This document shows positions 30,101 to 42,579 of a DNA stretch of 64,000 nt, piece after piece. Below the pieces are notes generated by a model. The model worked only from the letters and a program-made list of their open reading frames with translations, made no database searches and had not been told where the DNA came from. This DNA is from Phytoseiulus persimilis (taxonomy: Eukaryota; Arthropoda; Arachnida; Mesostigmata; Phytoseiidae): the NCBI GenBank assembly GCA_037576195.1, contig CM075101.1, positions 36,642,001 through 36,706,000 of the forward strand. Direction: 5' to 3'. How positions within the stretch are numbered: position 1 is the first letter of the stretch; every line of letters begins with the position of its first letter. A program made the position numbers and the translations under genes.

Positions 30101-33100
30101 GGATGTGAGGTGATTTGGGGCTTTCTCGAGGAACAAGCGAAATCTGCCCGGAATACTCTGCATTTCCGAGCTTTCGGCTGCCCTGAGAAGCCTCAGAACG
30201 AATCGTGGGTGCTGTGAAAAACACGTTCTGATGGGATTCAGCAGCTTTTTCGAAGACCGAGGGATCGTCGAGAAACGGGGCTACTTCCTTGTCCTCTCTT
30301 CTTGCTCCGATTCCATCAATGAGATTTCATCTCTTCCTCGATCCAGTTCTCGTCGTCGAACTATCTCATGGGGGCGTTACGTGATCAGTTCAGTCTGCTG
30401 AAAAAGCCGAGAAACTAGGGGTTCAGATGCTCAGATCGATCGGAAGCCCCCGACATCAAACGATTCAGGAAGCATCTGATAAGTCCGAGCCCGCGCTCGC
30501 CATCGAGTTCATCAATCAGAGCGAGCGGTGATCCGACGGCAGATCTGAAAACCACACTTGACGCAAGGACCAGGAAGACCTGAACCACGACGGTTTCGAT
30601 TCCGCTCTTTGAGGCGATTCGGGAAGAGCTCTCCGATGAGCTCGCCCATGTTTGAAGCGAGTTTCGGAATTTAACGGGAAGGTTCATCCGCCAGCTCGAA
30701 GATTTGGGCGAGAGCTCTTCCTTATTATCGAAAGACACCCCGCCATGATTGCGCACAACAACTCGTTGCGAAACCTCCCCGATGGAGGCGCATCGTCCGC
30801 CGACGAACTCAGAGTCTCAATAGGGATCGGGAGAGGGAAAGCGAGCGAACTCGAATCGAATGCCGATTCGTCTCAGATCTCCCTGAAAACTACCGGAGAG
30901 ATGAGCCGCTCTGGTTTCATAATTTGCATACTTTTCCACCCGCTTGACAGGAAACATAAAACTTCCCCTTCCGGCATCGCTTCCGGTCGTCTTCTCTGTC
31001 AAGCAACTCCGGCGGTCAGGGTCGGAAATCCATCGAATCGGTGCCATAGTCCTCCTTTGTCCCCTCCGACCGTCGGCGAGTGATGGCGATTCGATTTCAA
31101 CGAGATTTTAGCTCGACCCTGAGAGCGAGACCGCGGAGCAGCTTTCGAAATTCCGCTCCCAATACATAAGGACTTCACTGCAGGCTCATGTCTGGGACGA
31201 CGGGCAGCGGACCTGGGTTATTTTCAAGAAACTCTAAATCCACTTTCAAGTGAAATCACACACCAATGGGGGTGTCGTGCAAACAATGGGTTTCCCACGG
31301 TTTACTAAAGTAGATGTTTATATGTCGGTTGACCAGTGACTTTTCGTCCGCAATCGCTCGCCACGAGATAGATGTACTTATTCACGGGTATCATCCGAAT
31401 ATTGTCGTGCGACAGAGTCCACCAAGCTGATGATTCGGCCACTTGGTGACTGGTGCCGGTCGAATGCTCCAACACTTGACCACACTGCGCTTGTGTTCAC
31501 CCTACCGCGGACCCGAACGCGTAAACATTTCGAAAAGCAATTTGGACGGCATCACGACCGCCATGCCGGCGATGTAGGATGGAATCAAAACAAGGAGGAG
31601 CTACTCGCTCGGTGTCTGCATCTGCGTGTTTGGCTAGAGTCGGTGAACCAATAGACGCACTAAAAGCTGTGTTTGGACGTGGAGGCCGACAGAGGCTGTT
31701 TCTGGCCTTTCGGAAGATCCGCGACGGCCATTGCCGCCGGAGGGGAACTGAAGGGAAGACGGAAGCAGGGGAAGAACATGAAACAGCTGTAACTCGTTGC
31801 TTTCCTCGATTCGTTATCGGTTCCCGTGGAGTTGCGGACAGCCGCGATATCGACCACGAAATCGCCATTAATCTCCGCTTATCTCGGCTCTCCGAATTGA
31901 GGGAGGCCTCCAAAGAGTCTCCCATGGAGGGCGGAAGCCTGTGCACTTTTTCGAGTGGATCTATCCCCGGCCGGCCGCCTGCCTGCCTGACTGCTCGATC
32001 CATGTCTCGGTTAGATTTCTGGCTGGCTCATCTCACGGTGATCTAGAATCCAGCGAGTCGAACTTTTCCGTCGACTGGAGGGAGCATTCCAGTGCCGCCT
32101 CAACGGAATTATTCCCAGCTCCTCATAATCTGCGACGGGTGTTCCCGTGACTTGGTCGACGCAATCTCTCGAATCAATCTGGAATTGGCAGGTTCCCAAG
32201 CCACGCAGGGTCTTTCCCAGAAGCTCATGTGCATCTTTGCGAAATCATCCCGTTCCAGAGAGAAAACTCTGACGGTTCCCTATTTTCATTGATTTCAATC
32301 GCCTCAATCAGCTTGAAGTTCCGAGGGTGTGCCATTGTCTCGAGGTGACTGAATAAATGAATCGCGAAGTGCATGAACGAATTCGGGATTGTCCGACAAA
32401 CGGATGAGCAGGCAAGCAAAAAGCTCCGACGCTAAAACATTTGTAGCCGGGGTTTGAATCGTAGATCGTGACCCCTGCAGTCACGCTTCCCTCGTACCCG
32501 TATGACGACTACATGCTGGCTTTGTCCGTCCGTCTGTCTGTTCGTCAGTTGGTTTGCGCGTAATTGGTCGAGCTTGCCAAGTGTCGCAATCAATTTAGCC
32601 CCGACTTTGTCTGTCTATCCGTCCCGTTGGAGTTCCGTGTACGCGCCATGCGTACAGCACGATGTTAGCCGATGCATACGAGTCTCATCTCACTTGGCCC
32701 TGTCGTGTAATATCGTACTCGTAATTGTACGCCAGTGTAGCTTCGTACCTTGTGTTGCTGTTGGTGCAAACTGAGTTTCGAGCTCTGAATGAACTCCGGT
32801 CGGAATTCATTTACGTCCATCAAGAGCGAAACGCGCTTTCAGCCGTTCCGTAGGATCGGACTCTGCGACGACCCAATGTAGAGTCGAAACGCGAACTAGT
32901 TCCGTGATCTCGCTGGCTCCGTTCAATCACAGAATGTTCGAACCCAGTGAGAAACGAGACTCCTGAGATAGCGGGCATTGATCCGAGCCGTGATGTTTTG
33001 TTTTGGATCCGATGCCGTGTCTTCGCGTTTCCCGCGCCTGGCATGCGAGCACTCGAAGCTATCAGAAGGCATATATCTCCACGTATCCCGTTCAACGGTT

Positions 33101-36100
33101 ATATCTCGACGATGTATAGGCGTACGTGTGTGTGCGCCGATCCATTAATAGTAAGGAGAGGACGACGACGAAGAGAAAACGACAACGGACGTCATTCACG
33201 CCAGAGGTCAATTAAATGACTGCATCGCGCTGGCGTCTCCAGCATCAGCGTAGTAAAACAGAATAGCGAGTCAAAGTCCTCATAAAGTCGCGAATGGTTC
33301 TGTCTACTGTTTCCATTCATTCTTTGCAACGCAACTTCTGTCGCCAACCGTAAACGGTCGCTGATTCATCGGGACGCGACGGCCAACACGACGACGGCGA
33401 GCTTCACATAGGACCTGTCCTCAAATCCCTGTATCCAGGTCCTGCATTCATTCTCCCCAAAACTGGTCATGAGCTCGTCACGTTGAGCTCTCGTTCGCGG
33501 TCACGAATCCCTCAGCCTTTTTACCGTCTGTGATTTCCTTGCGGCGCCGCGTGTTGCACCGAGTTCATACGTTCTCTTTGTTCCTAGTGCGTAGCTTCGT
33601 TGTGCACTAAGTAAGATTCATCGACTCAATCTCCCTCCAGCGTTGGGGGAGATCACCGTTGCTCTGCTGCGGAGTCTCGACCGACCGACCGACCGACTGA
33701 CTGGATGGACGACTATGGCTTGGTACATTTGCCAGCCAGAGGCCGGTGAGCGAAGGCGAGCGGGCGGGCGGGCGGTCCAGCGGTGGGCAGGCGGGAGCCC
33801 GTCGGCTTCCAACCTAACGCCGACAGCGGCTTGGGGCATTGTCGTTGCAGCCGCTGCCTTCGTCGTCTCCTCTTCCATCACCACTGCCGCCACCACCATC
33901 ACACAAGAAGCAACGGTAGTAGCGGCAGCATTGCTGGCTGGATGGTTGGTCGCTTGGTCGGTCGACTGGCTGGATGGCGCCGTCTGCCCTCGCTCTCCAT
34001 GGGGTTAGCGCACACTTGGGGACCAGGCAGGGGGACACCGCCTTCGTTGAGGAGGGGCTTCTTTGTATAACATTATCCACCTGCTGTCTGTCGTCGTCCC
34101 CTTTCTTCACGTCGTTGTTGCTGCTGCAGCCATCGTCGTCGCAGCCGCCGCTGCTTCTAAGCCCGTTCGCTCTGTTTCAAGACGCAGGAACAGACAAAAG
34201 CCTTCTTCTGATGTCTTGCCGTCACCACCTCCGCCAACTCTGCTGACACCGGAGGCGGTAGAGTAAGCCATGCAAGCAAAAGGGTTTTTTCCTGCGGGCG
34301 GCGCCATCGATTGTGTCAGTGACACGCTACATAGCCTTGCTCCTTGACGCGAGTGCCCAGCGTCAACAAGAACCCCACTACAAGCGGACCTTGAGCAGCA
34401 TCGCCCGTTGGACCGCTGGTTGCTTTCGTCCGTTGCCCCGCGCAGCGTGCTACGCTCGGCCGAATTCGTTGCAACTACAACCACTCTGACAGCTACCGTC
34501 GGAAGAGCGGGAGGACCCAACTCCGACGTGACCTTTTTCCACCTGAACTAACCGACAAAGAACACTGTTACAGAGCAGCGGCACTTCCCAATGGGAGGAA
34601 GCTACATATCCAGGGGAGCTAACGGCTCTAACAGAGCAGTCGGACCGAGGGTTTTTTCAGCGGTTCGCTCGCTCGTTCGGTCCCTCTCGGGTGAAGGCCG
34701 GACGAAAACAGACCCGACCGTGTCAGCCAGTCAGTCAGTGAGGCTCCTGTGGTTTTTCCATTTCTCACAAAAACTTCCATCGAGGCCATTTTCCTAATAC
34801 TTCCTGCCGATGTCCGCCCTCTCACGTGAGCTCTCTTCCTCATGTGCGGCCCGGGCTGGGAAGTTGCTGTCGTCCTGCACTCTATGAAAAATAACCTCCA
34901 GGGGGGCCAGTTTGCTATATAGAGTCACGTGGAGCTCGCGGTCGTTCCAGGTCTCTCGGCTACTGGTTGTATGCCGGGGTGTCGTCGTCTCCGTGAGAGG
35001 TTTCGACGACAGCCAAAGATCACAATAGCGTCCGACCGGAAACAGCAACCATCCAACGAGGCAAGCAGGCGGGCGGTCGGTCGGTCGGTCGGTCGGTCGG
35101 TCGGCCGGTCAGATAGGCAGGCAGGCAGGGAGATATACCGCAAGCGTACCATGGCTCGCGAGCCAGCTCCGCCCAGGCTAGGCCAGGCCAACACCACTTC
35201 CGGTGAAATGAAAGTCCTCTGTGAATTCATGGCAACATTGAATCTTCGTCCACGGACCAGCCACCGAGCCAGCCATTTCTCAGTCAGTCAGCTCTTCACT
35301 GCTCAATAATTCACCACCGAGCGAACGGAGCTCCGCCAGCAGTCTGGACGCCAGGAGGCTCACAGGGAAAAATAGGGTTCAGAGTTTAGGTTGGGCTAGA
35401 GCCGCCGGAACTCTTGCGAATGAATCGAACACGGAGGACTGTTCACTTGATCTCCCGCCGGATTGTGGTCTCTCACTACGCGGAGGCCGATTAGTCAAGA
35501 TCGGACAGCGTTTGATAGCTTAGGGCAAAAGGGACAAAAACGAATCCCATCCTGCGTGGATGATGATGATGATACACTCCTGCCCCCAGAGTCAGTCAAT
35601 CTCGAGGGCTGGGGGTCCGCAAGCATAAAAAACTTGCTGAAATCTCAATTTTCTCAATGTAGTGTCCGGTAGGTGTACCAGAGGTGTTGAATTTCACTAT
35701 CACAGTCCTAATCAAAGCCGCACACCGATCTGGGCGGTTGGAAAAAAGCCGCGCCTGGAGTGCTGTACACGAACACAAAAAAATCACGGCCACCCGCGGC
35801 TGAGAGCTCAAGTAGAGAATAAGTTGCCGGAGGCTTCTCCACGGGAACTCGAGTTTTGCATTAACTGTCAGCTCTCGCGGGGCGTCATTAGTTGAGGTCT
35901 GTGTCACGCGCCGTAGTCGCGTGCACATTATATTAAGGAGTTTAAGGCTAATTTATCTCATGCACCGTCTGCCAACCCACGAGTCGAAGTGCCTTATGCT
36001 ACGAGTGAACAGAAGCCGATGGTGGAGCGCTCGCTCAGGTTCGCAATCCCATTTCGTGAGGTCACCGGATTAAAACGTTCCGGCTCGGCTCCTACCCCCA

Positions 36101-39100
36101 ACAGACCAATTGGCTTAACGAGACTCGGTGGAAACGGAGGTCGGCCGTAAGTTCCGGGGGTCAATTCTTCGAGGTCGAGCTTACGGCATGTTTCGGCTGT
36201 TCATGGCCAATTGAGTCGCAGACTCGGGCATCCTTTGCGAAGTTTCATGAGGGAACCCGTCAGGAAGAAAAAACATCCCGAGACGAACACAACTCGTTTT
36301 ATGTCGGCGCGCAGCTCCTCGAAACGCGCCGCTACAATGGAAGTCAGGTGCAGTTTTGGCCGAGCATAGGAAGGTTTTTATTCAATTACGTTCCTACACT
36401 GGCGAGTCTTAGCTGCGCTAAAAAGTGTGACTCCCCCGAAATGGCGGCTTCTTATTAGATTATTTACCCGTGTGTGTCTGTTCCACCCTCCTCATTGTAC
36501 ACGCAGTCTGCTTTCGCGCTCTCTGATCCTCGTTAGCTCCCTCGACTCCGACAAAGCAAACCATCCTTTCCTCAGACTCTCGCGGCCCGTGAGCAGATTC
36601 CTGCGCTTCTGAATGATGATATTTCACGTCTCTGGTGATTGATCGGGCACTTTTCGAGGATGCGAGTTCCGTCCGGCCATTACGTTATTCCCTCTCGGGT
36701 GAACTCTACTTTTCAGGCTCGCGGGAAGTCTCTCTGCCGAGAGCGAAAGCCGTTGCATCTTCGATACAATACTCTCCTGCTCGGTCAGTTGCCCGATTTC
36801 TTTCTAGAAACTTCTCGGCCACTTCTCGAAAGGATTGACGTCTGACATCCGTGATCACAGCGTGAGGGATCTCAGCAGCTGGTCTTTTGTCGACCACATT
36901 TCTTTAAAAACGACCTCCATGCAAGGTCATCTGCATCTGTAGCATAATTTCTCGACAGAATATTTCGCCGGGTCCTGCATCTACCTGAGCATTCCTCCAA
37001 CTTTTTCACGACTTTTTCTTCTCGGGACGAGGTTCACGAAACCGTCGTAGCTTTGTGGTGACCGAAGCCACAATGATGTGGGCGATCGGATGAGGAGGGG
37101 GATAAGTAGATCAATATCGGCGGAACATCAGGGGACGCGCCCCAAAATTTTCAATCGCTCCTCAACAATCGAATGGTATGCTTCCGCAAGCAGAGTTCAA
37201 TCAGGGCGCAACTCGGCATCGGATAGCGGGTGTCACATTTCAGAGTTCTGAGACAGCGTGCACAGCGGAACATGCTTTCGCCCTGGAGACGTTCAGCTTT
37301 TAGGGTCGCGACTCCGAGTTCCCAGGCTCTCCATGGAGAAACCCCTCGAAAGCCCACCTAGTGGACCCTAGCGGACCCGAACACCACTTCCTTCCTCTTC
37401 TCTCCGAATCACACGAATTGACAAATATTCCAAATCTGAGAACTCACCTGTGATAGTCACTCTTGCAGTAGGTTTTTCCTTCTCTCACAAAACAGGTACA
37501 GCTCTCGTCAAGGAACTGTAGACACTCAACACACTTGAGACAGCTTGCATGCCACTCCAGATCAGGACTGACTCTCAGAATGTACTGATCCTGAATTTGT
37601 GACCCACATCCGACACATAGCGATATTCCGTTGCCACAGCGTCGCTCCTGCATACAGACTGAAACAAAAGAGGGAACAGACCTCATTAGAGCTTTTGTGA
37701 CTTCACTGTCGAGTCGAGCAGAACCTTCGGTTGTGCCCCGTTTCGAACCTTGGAGCTGGCCGAGTTGCTGTTACTGTGAAGGGAATGGACGGAGAGAGCC
37801 GACTTGGCAATGCGGGCTTAGGGTCGATTTTCGAGAGCGACTTCATCAAAATGCCTCCTTTCAGAGTTCGTGCCTCGAAGAAGGGCTCCTCAATATTTAC
37901 TCGAGGCTTATCCGGCTACATGCTAATCATTGTTTGTCTTACTAGGCTCTCTCGAAGTTTCATCTTCATTGTGAGTCTTTTCCCCAGGTGACATCTACAT
38001 ATCACACTCAAGGCTTTCTTTTTTTTTTTGGGCTGAGAAAAGCTGACTCTTCTGTCGCTCCTGCTCGGAGCCGATGGATTTGCCAGTGTTCATTCCGACT
38101 CGGATCGGTGGACTCCGAGCGCCAGAAACTCGCCAGAGATCGGGTGTAACGACTGAACCGACAAAACCGCCGGCTCTCGGGTGAGCCGAAGACGAATTCC
38201 TTCTACCTGGAGATCCGACCGTACAGCGCCGAAGCAACATCGTGATCAAACAGAGACTTATGGAGCTGGAGCTCGCGGAAGAATCGTGGAGCTCGCATGA
38301 TTTTTATCTGTGGCTGGCGCATCTATCTGCAAGTTATTCCTGCTTCGGGGAAAAAAGATGGGGGGGGGGGGGTCTGCACTCTCGCAAAATGGCCTTATCA
38401 TAACAAGGACTAAAGAGGACAGGAGCGCGATACCAGGGGTGGCATCGAGAATTCGGAGCAGCATAGGGACTCGTCATCGATGTCTGCTCCTCTCCCCAAA
38501 GCACTTCGAAAAGCAGCCTAATAGACCGTGCTCTGCGATATTTATCTCCCTCTAAAATCAAACCTGCTCTGAGACGCGACATGAGGCTCGCGAAGGGTAT
38601 CCTCGCCTACATTAGTAGACTCGCGTGGACTGTTTCAGGTTCACAGAAGTCAACGAGCGTGCAGCTCTTCCTGCTCAAACTCAACTCGTGGAGAGTGTCA
38701 ATGAACGCGTTAAGAGATCCTCGGATGAGTTTCGAGATAATTGGATCGCCGCTGGTGATAATACCCGCAAATCGGAGACCCGACCCGAGAATTGTCAGAT
38801 TTCGAGATCTCCACATCGGATGGAGCGTTCCTCGGGAAAAACTGGGGAAATCACGGGAGTCCAAGATCCGGTTCGCCTCACACCTTGGAACCTCAAGAAC
38901 AGTCTCGAGCTGAGATGTCACTCATGCCTCGGGATATCGAGAAAGAGTCCGGACTCGCCCGAAGCGACAAATCAGCGCATTTCACAGAAGTTTTTGGAGG
39001 AGTCAGACCAGAGTCGATAATCATCAGCTCCTCTTCGGAACGAGCTCGGAATCAGGTTTCATATAATGCACATTTGCAGGTGGCGCCCAGTTGGGTCGCC

Positions 39101-42100
39101 GACTTGATGGCACAGTGAACAGAGCTCAACGTGCAGCTTGCTCGATGCCAGATAAACACTCCACACTGATCCCATTAGAGTTTGCATCACATACCCACCC
39201 TTTGGTAGGGCAGCGCATATCCTTGAAACGTCCATATATGGTATTTCGAAGCTCGGGAGCAGCGCCTCGATGATTATCTCAGAGCGTCTTCCACAAAGAG
39301 GCAACGTGCAGGGGCTTCACTCGTCGCCGTCGATTCCGAGAGTCGCGAGAGGAAGTGCAACATACGAGCGAGGTCGTCTGAATCCGGTTGTATCAATAAT
39401 GCAGGAATTCCAAGACTCACTGTCGAACCGCGATTGGAAATGCGTTCCCGAAAACTGCACAGTTCCGTGGATACTCACTAAGATATTACGCCTGACTTCT
39501 GAATAAAGATATCTGGCCCTGGTATGCGAAATTCACCCTTCGACTTTTCGATTCCGCATTGGTGCCAAGTTCCACGTGAGCGTGCAATATCATTGTCATC
39601 GAATCCGATGTGAGAAATTACTCACACTTTTTCCCTGCCACGGATAACGTGCGGTATGTGCCCATGCTCATCGCTCTTCTTTGAACATTCAACGATCATG
39701 GCCGCCGCTAGCCTTCACGCAATTTATTTTCTCATGCTCCTCGTTCCCGAGCTTCGGGCCGCGAGCTTCAAACGAAGATTTTCACATCCAAATTAGGAGC
39801 GAGGTCGTTGTCAGGGCACGAAAGCAAACGCGATTGAGCACGGAGCTCAACGGAACGATGGAGTCTGCGCCACGGAGAGATCGGGCACCAAACGACGTAG
39901 ATCTCAGGACTGTTGTTGCTTTGTCTCGAGGCCAAAGACATCATATCACTCTCCAAAATCGGTGCTTCGGAAAGGGTTCGTCAATGAGGGAAACATAAGA
40001 CTCTCGATTGGTGCTCCCATTCGTAGCACCAATTCTCCATTCCGGGAGGGACATTTTTCAACGGACTATCGAATGAAGGCGACATCCAGTCGGCAGTCGG
40101 AAGCGAGGCTGTCAGCGCAGCGATCACGATCCCAAGGTATTCAGGGAACATTACCCACCAGGAATAATTAGCTAATTGCGATCGTCTTGGGAGTCGAGGC
40201 ACCCCGTGTTGTTCTCCTTTTCGAAGTGATTCCCGGGTCAAGAGCAGAATTCAGCACGACGATCAAGCAGAGTTTCACTCCATTCGTCAGAGCAGAGTGC
40301 GAAATCAATGAACCCTGAAAAGGCTCATGCGGCTTAAACTCGAGTGTTTGATTCTGAATTGAGAGTTTGGAAAGCTCGGAGCGGCAGCGTGAGCGCCCGC
40401 ATAAACTATATGCTTGTCTCACTCGTCAGTCGGGTTTTCTGTCGACCTTGGTAATCCTCGGTCCGTCCACTCGAACGAAACGTTACGAAGTCTGGCTCCG
40501 AAGCAAACACGGAGGCTCCGTCGAGTTCTCTGCGAAGGCACCGCAGCGTTAAATCCTTCCTGGGCGCAGGAACTATCAAACGCTGGTTGGTTGATCTTAC
40601 GCCTGGCTGGAGCCAAGTCTCTTCTCTAACTCTCGTCGTCTCCCTTTCTTCGCCAGTCTCCCTACTAGAGCAGCTAAGTAGTGTATTTAGGCATTATCCG
40701 TGACCACATCGCCATGATGTGAGTACAATCATGCATCGTCAAGGTATCCAACGTATCACAACAATGGCGCAGACAGATGTGAGAGCTCCTGAATATTCAT
40801 GCAAGTGGATTCCAGCTCGGGACGGAGCTCCGAGTCGCGCGGGTAGACAGTTAGACAAGCGAACGAATAGGGGGATAGATTTCGATAGCTAGACTGAAAA
40901 CTAAGAGCCACTCCGGATGAGACAAACAGACAGACCTGAGGACGAACAAAACAAGACTACAACAATGGAAGTCGTGTTCTTCTTCTTGGTTGCCGCTCTC
41001 TGGACCTCCGGTTCCGAATGATGCGATCTGCTTCGGAGTTCGGTCTCCGCCAACCACAGCTCTGGGACATGACGACTTCGTGATTCGATTTCAGCCAGTC
41101 TCTCATCAAGGCACTGCTAACTTCGCTCACGGCGGCTTTCATGAGACATTGTTGCCGTTCGATCGGACAGGGTGTTCTTCGTTGATCAGTATTCCATCGT
41201 CGCTGTCTTCTCCATGCAAAGCATCCAATATGCCTCGTGACACCGACCGATGAGTCGTCACGAAACCCATCCGAGGCACTCGCGGCCAAGCACCGCACAA
41301 GCTTGGAATCCGCCCTTGCTTTTTCAGAGAAACACACGGTCCCTCCAACACGTCCGAGACTTCGTGTCCGAGAACTCGGCCCAGGAGCTCGAGATGCAGA
41401 GGAGGGCCGCATCCGGTACGGTAACACTGCGAAAAATCTGACCAAGAAGCTGTCAGGCGAGGCAGAACGCTTGCCTCGAGTACCTGGGAGCTCGCACGTG
41501 CTACTCTCGAGAGCCTCACTCTGAGCTGAAGAGCCTCAGGCAGTGGATCAGCGGAAGGAGCGATCACAAGCAGGGAACACTTCTACCTCGAGTGCGGGAT
41601 TAGCTCGAAGTGTTGCAACGAGAGAATAATCGAAACTCGAGAGAATCCTGAGACAGTTTATGGAACAGTATGCTCCCCCATGCATGCCCATCGTGACGCT
41701 TCGCACCGGCTGTCTCTGCTTCCGACCTCCGTCTGCGCTCCGTGGAAACCGTCGCCCACCTACCTCGCAAAGGATATATTTGCCTCCGATTCCACTTGAA
41801 TTTGTCATCGAGTCATAAATCAATGATGTTTGTAAGAAGCCGACTGAAGATCCAAACGACGGGGAGGTCAGCCGAGGCAACGACAATCAGCCCGACGATG
41901 CATTACTTCTGCGGTCTACTCATGCATCACTGAAATCGCGAGTGCCAGCTGCGAGTTGTAAATTCGTAGATGTCGTCAGAGATACCAATGAGCGCCAAGG
42001 AGAAATCAAAGCTTTCTGCGGCTCGTCACGAGGTATGCCGCCCGACAGTCGGTTCGGAGAAAGCTCTTGCGCTGCTCTCCGCAGAGATTCGACAACGAGA

Positions 42101-42579
42101 AACCAAGCTCGGGGAGTCTGCACCGCCACCGACTGTAAAAGTACGCATTCGATCAGCAGTGGCTCCGCTCCGGAGACGGGCGGCCATTTGCCAGATCGGA
42201 GAATTTCGCCCTCTGCATGCTATCAATAGCGCGCTGGCTCACAAACGAGAGCGAACGTGTATTGTGTCGTATTACGCTGACAAGTTATGACCAATGGCGT
42301 GACGAAGTCGCACCATCCAGTTCAATGAGAATACAGCTGTAAATCATCGCCTCACTGAGCGCTAATTGTTTCCCTCCTCATGGAGCTCTTTTCGGCCTAC
42401 TTTCGCTCTTGAATCGAACACCCTTGGCCCGAGAGCCGAAGTTACAGAGGTTGTCTCCATCGGGAGGCTCACTTTCCCAGATTTTTTCCCGGACTCGGAT
42501 ACCCCGCAACCTTGACCTCTGACTTGTTCTGACTACGAGAGAACGAGCTCGACTTACTTTGCGTTTGTCTGTCATTCAT
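5967..42579 (-). CDS. isl: Islet-type LIM-homeodomain transcription factor (Isl1/tailup ortholog), 7 coding exons
   Basis: This is a nuclear transcription factor that specifies motor neurons and other cell types. The coding exons, in transcript order, are 42579-42558, 37658-37448, 29552-29422, 29293-29051, 18452-18070, 10615-10403 and 6104-5967. They sum to 1341 nt (446 residues) and all phases agree. LIM1 is at about residues 22-75 (zinc ligands C22, C25, H44, C47, C50, C53, C72, D75). LIM2 is at about 84-137 (C84, C87, H106, C109, C112, C115, C134, D137). A Ser/Thr- and Gly-rich linker follows, then the homeodomain at about 259-318 with [15 protein letters not shown] and [11 protein letters not shown]. 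The Lhx-binding segment at about 343-380 contains PMVATSP and [14 protein letters not shown]. The C-terminus begins MHGYD. From memory, the homeodomain is essentially identical to that of vertebrate ISL1. The start is the least certain part: the chosen ATG at 42579 joins LIM1 in phase, but M10 at 37653 could also initiate, and the frame stays open upstream. Confidence 0.93.
6105..10402 (-). other. islet intron 6
   Basis: This 4.3-kb intron separates the Lhx-binding exon from the C-terminal exon. It contains a 220-codon open frame at 6706-7368 on the plus strand with no recognisable domain, judged to be chance. No RNA gene or mobile element is recognised. Confidence 0.8.
10403..10615 (-). CDS. 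isl: islet exon 6: Lhx/LIM-binding segment
   Basis: The acceptor TTGATTCCAG precedes base 10615, and the donor CAG|GTAAGC follows base 10403. The exon is 71 codons in phase 0. It contains [15 protein letters not shown] and [16 protein letters not shown], matching the ISL1 region known to bind the LIM domains of Lhx3-class proteins. It ends QFRQLVNQ, as Islet proteins do before the final exon. Confidence 0.95.
10616..18069 (-). other. islet intron 5
   Basis: This 7.5-kb intron lies between the homeodomain exon and the Lhx-binding exon. It includes short GC-rich tetranucleotide runs, such as GCGGGCGG-like sequence near 13580 and TTCG-like sequence near 13770-13790. Nested ORFs on both strands have no recognisable domain. 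Confidence 0.8.
18070..18452 (-). CDS. isl: islet exon 5: Gly-rich linker and homeodomain
   Basis: The acceptor CTTGTATTCCAG precedes base 18452, and the donor AAG|GTGAGT follows base 18070. The exon opens with [13 protein letters not shown] and runs through two poly-Gly tracts (six and seven glycines). It then encodes the complete 60-residue homeodomain: [36 protein letters not shown] and [19 protein letters not shown]. Helix 3 has the expected W, F, N and R residues. The exon ends in phase 0. Confidence 0.97.
18453..29050 (-). other. islet intron 4
   Basis: This is the longest intron, 10.6 kb, upstream of the homeodomain exon. Open frames of 246 codons (20063-20803), 227 codons (21179-21862) and 245 codons (26472-27209) lack recognised domains. 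Simple-sequence patches occur near 22170 (C tract), 23177-23188 (T tract), 25590-25650 (GTGAGTGA-like) and 27752-27772. Confidence 0.8.
27752..27772. repeat. (CCGA)n microsatellite
   Basis: About five CCGA units in islet intron 4. Confidence 0.85.
29051..29293 (-). CDS. isl: islet exon 4: end of LIM2 and linker
   Basis: The exon is separated from exon 3 by a 128-nt intron. It encodes [19 protein letters not shown], which supplies the last two LIM2 zinc ligands, and then an unconserved Ser/Thr/Gly-rich linker with SPMPLSPSK and [11 protein letters not shown]. The donor is A|GTGAGT at 29051/29050. An uninterrupted frame continues past the donor into the intron but does not match Islet proteins, so it is excluded. 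Confidence 0.9.
29422..29552 (-). CDS. isl: islet exon 3: LIM domain 2, first part
   Basis: The acceptor CATTTCAG precedes base 29552, and the donor GTAAGT follows base 29422. The translation [19 protein letters not shown] continues to [17 protein letters not shown], an Islet LIM2 with Cys/His spacing intact. Incoming phase 2 and outgoing phase 1 both match the neighbours. Confidence 0.95.
33679..33695. repeat. (CCGA)n microsatellite
   Basis: About four CCGA units in islet intron 2, running into CTGACTGG. Confidence 0.8.
35075..35104. repeat. (TCGG)n microsatellite
   Basis: About seven TCGG units in islet intron 2, followed by GGCA-type units. Confidence 0.9.
37448..37658 (-). CDS. isl: islet exon 2: LIM domain 1
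   Basis: The acceptor is TTTGTTTCAG at 37668-37659, and the donor GTGAGT follows base 37448. The exon encodes [19 protein letters not shown], then [13 protein letters not shown] and DESCTCFV, ending in YCKSDYHR. This is a complete, strongly conserved Islet LIM1 with all eight zinc ligands. It leaves phase 2, which the next exon completes as Arg. An internal ATG at 37653 is an alternative start if the upstream exon is non-coding. Confidence 0.95.
37659..42557 (-). other. islet intron 1
   Basis: This 4.9-kb intron runs between the putative first coding exon and LIM1. It contains a 13-base G run at 38360-38372. No recognisable coding or RNA gene is seen. Its upstream limit depends on the exon 1 assignment. 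Confidence 0.55.
38360..38372. repeat. poly-G run
   Basis: Thirteen consecutive G in islet intron 1. Confidence 0.9.
42558..42579 (-). CDS. isl: islet coding exon 1 (start codon, 7 codons)
   Basis: The exon reads ATG AAT GAC AGA CAA ACG CAA A and is followed by the consensus donor GTAAGT (42557-42552). It ends in phase 1, exactly the phase needed by the LIM1 exon, giving an Ile codon at the junction. The -3 position of the start is G. An overlapping ATG-GAA-TGA lies just upstream. Assignment to islet rests on the donor and the phase match, not on recognised homology. Confidence 0.55.

Larger units (their letters stand above)
29553..37447 (-). other. islet intron 2
   Basis: This 7.9-kb intron splits the two LIM domains. 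It carries several tetranucleotide microsatellites (33679-33695, 35075-35104) and a compositionally biased, trinucleotide-rich stretch at about 33640-34260. No nested gene is supported. Confidence 0.8.
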
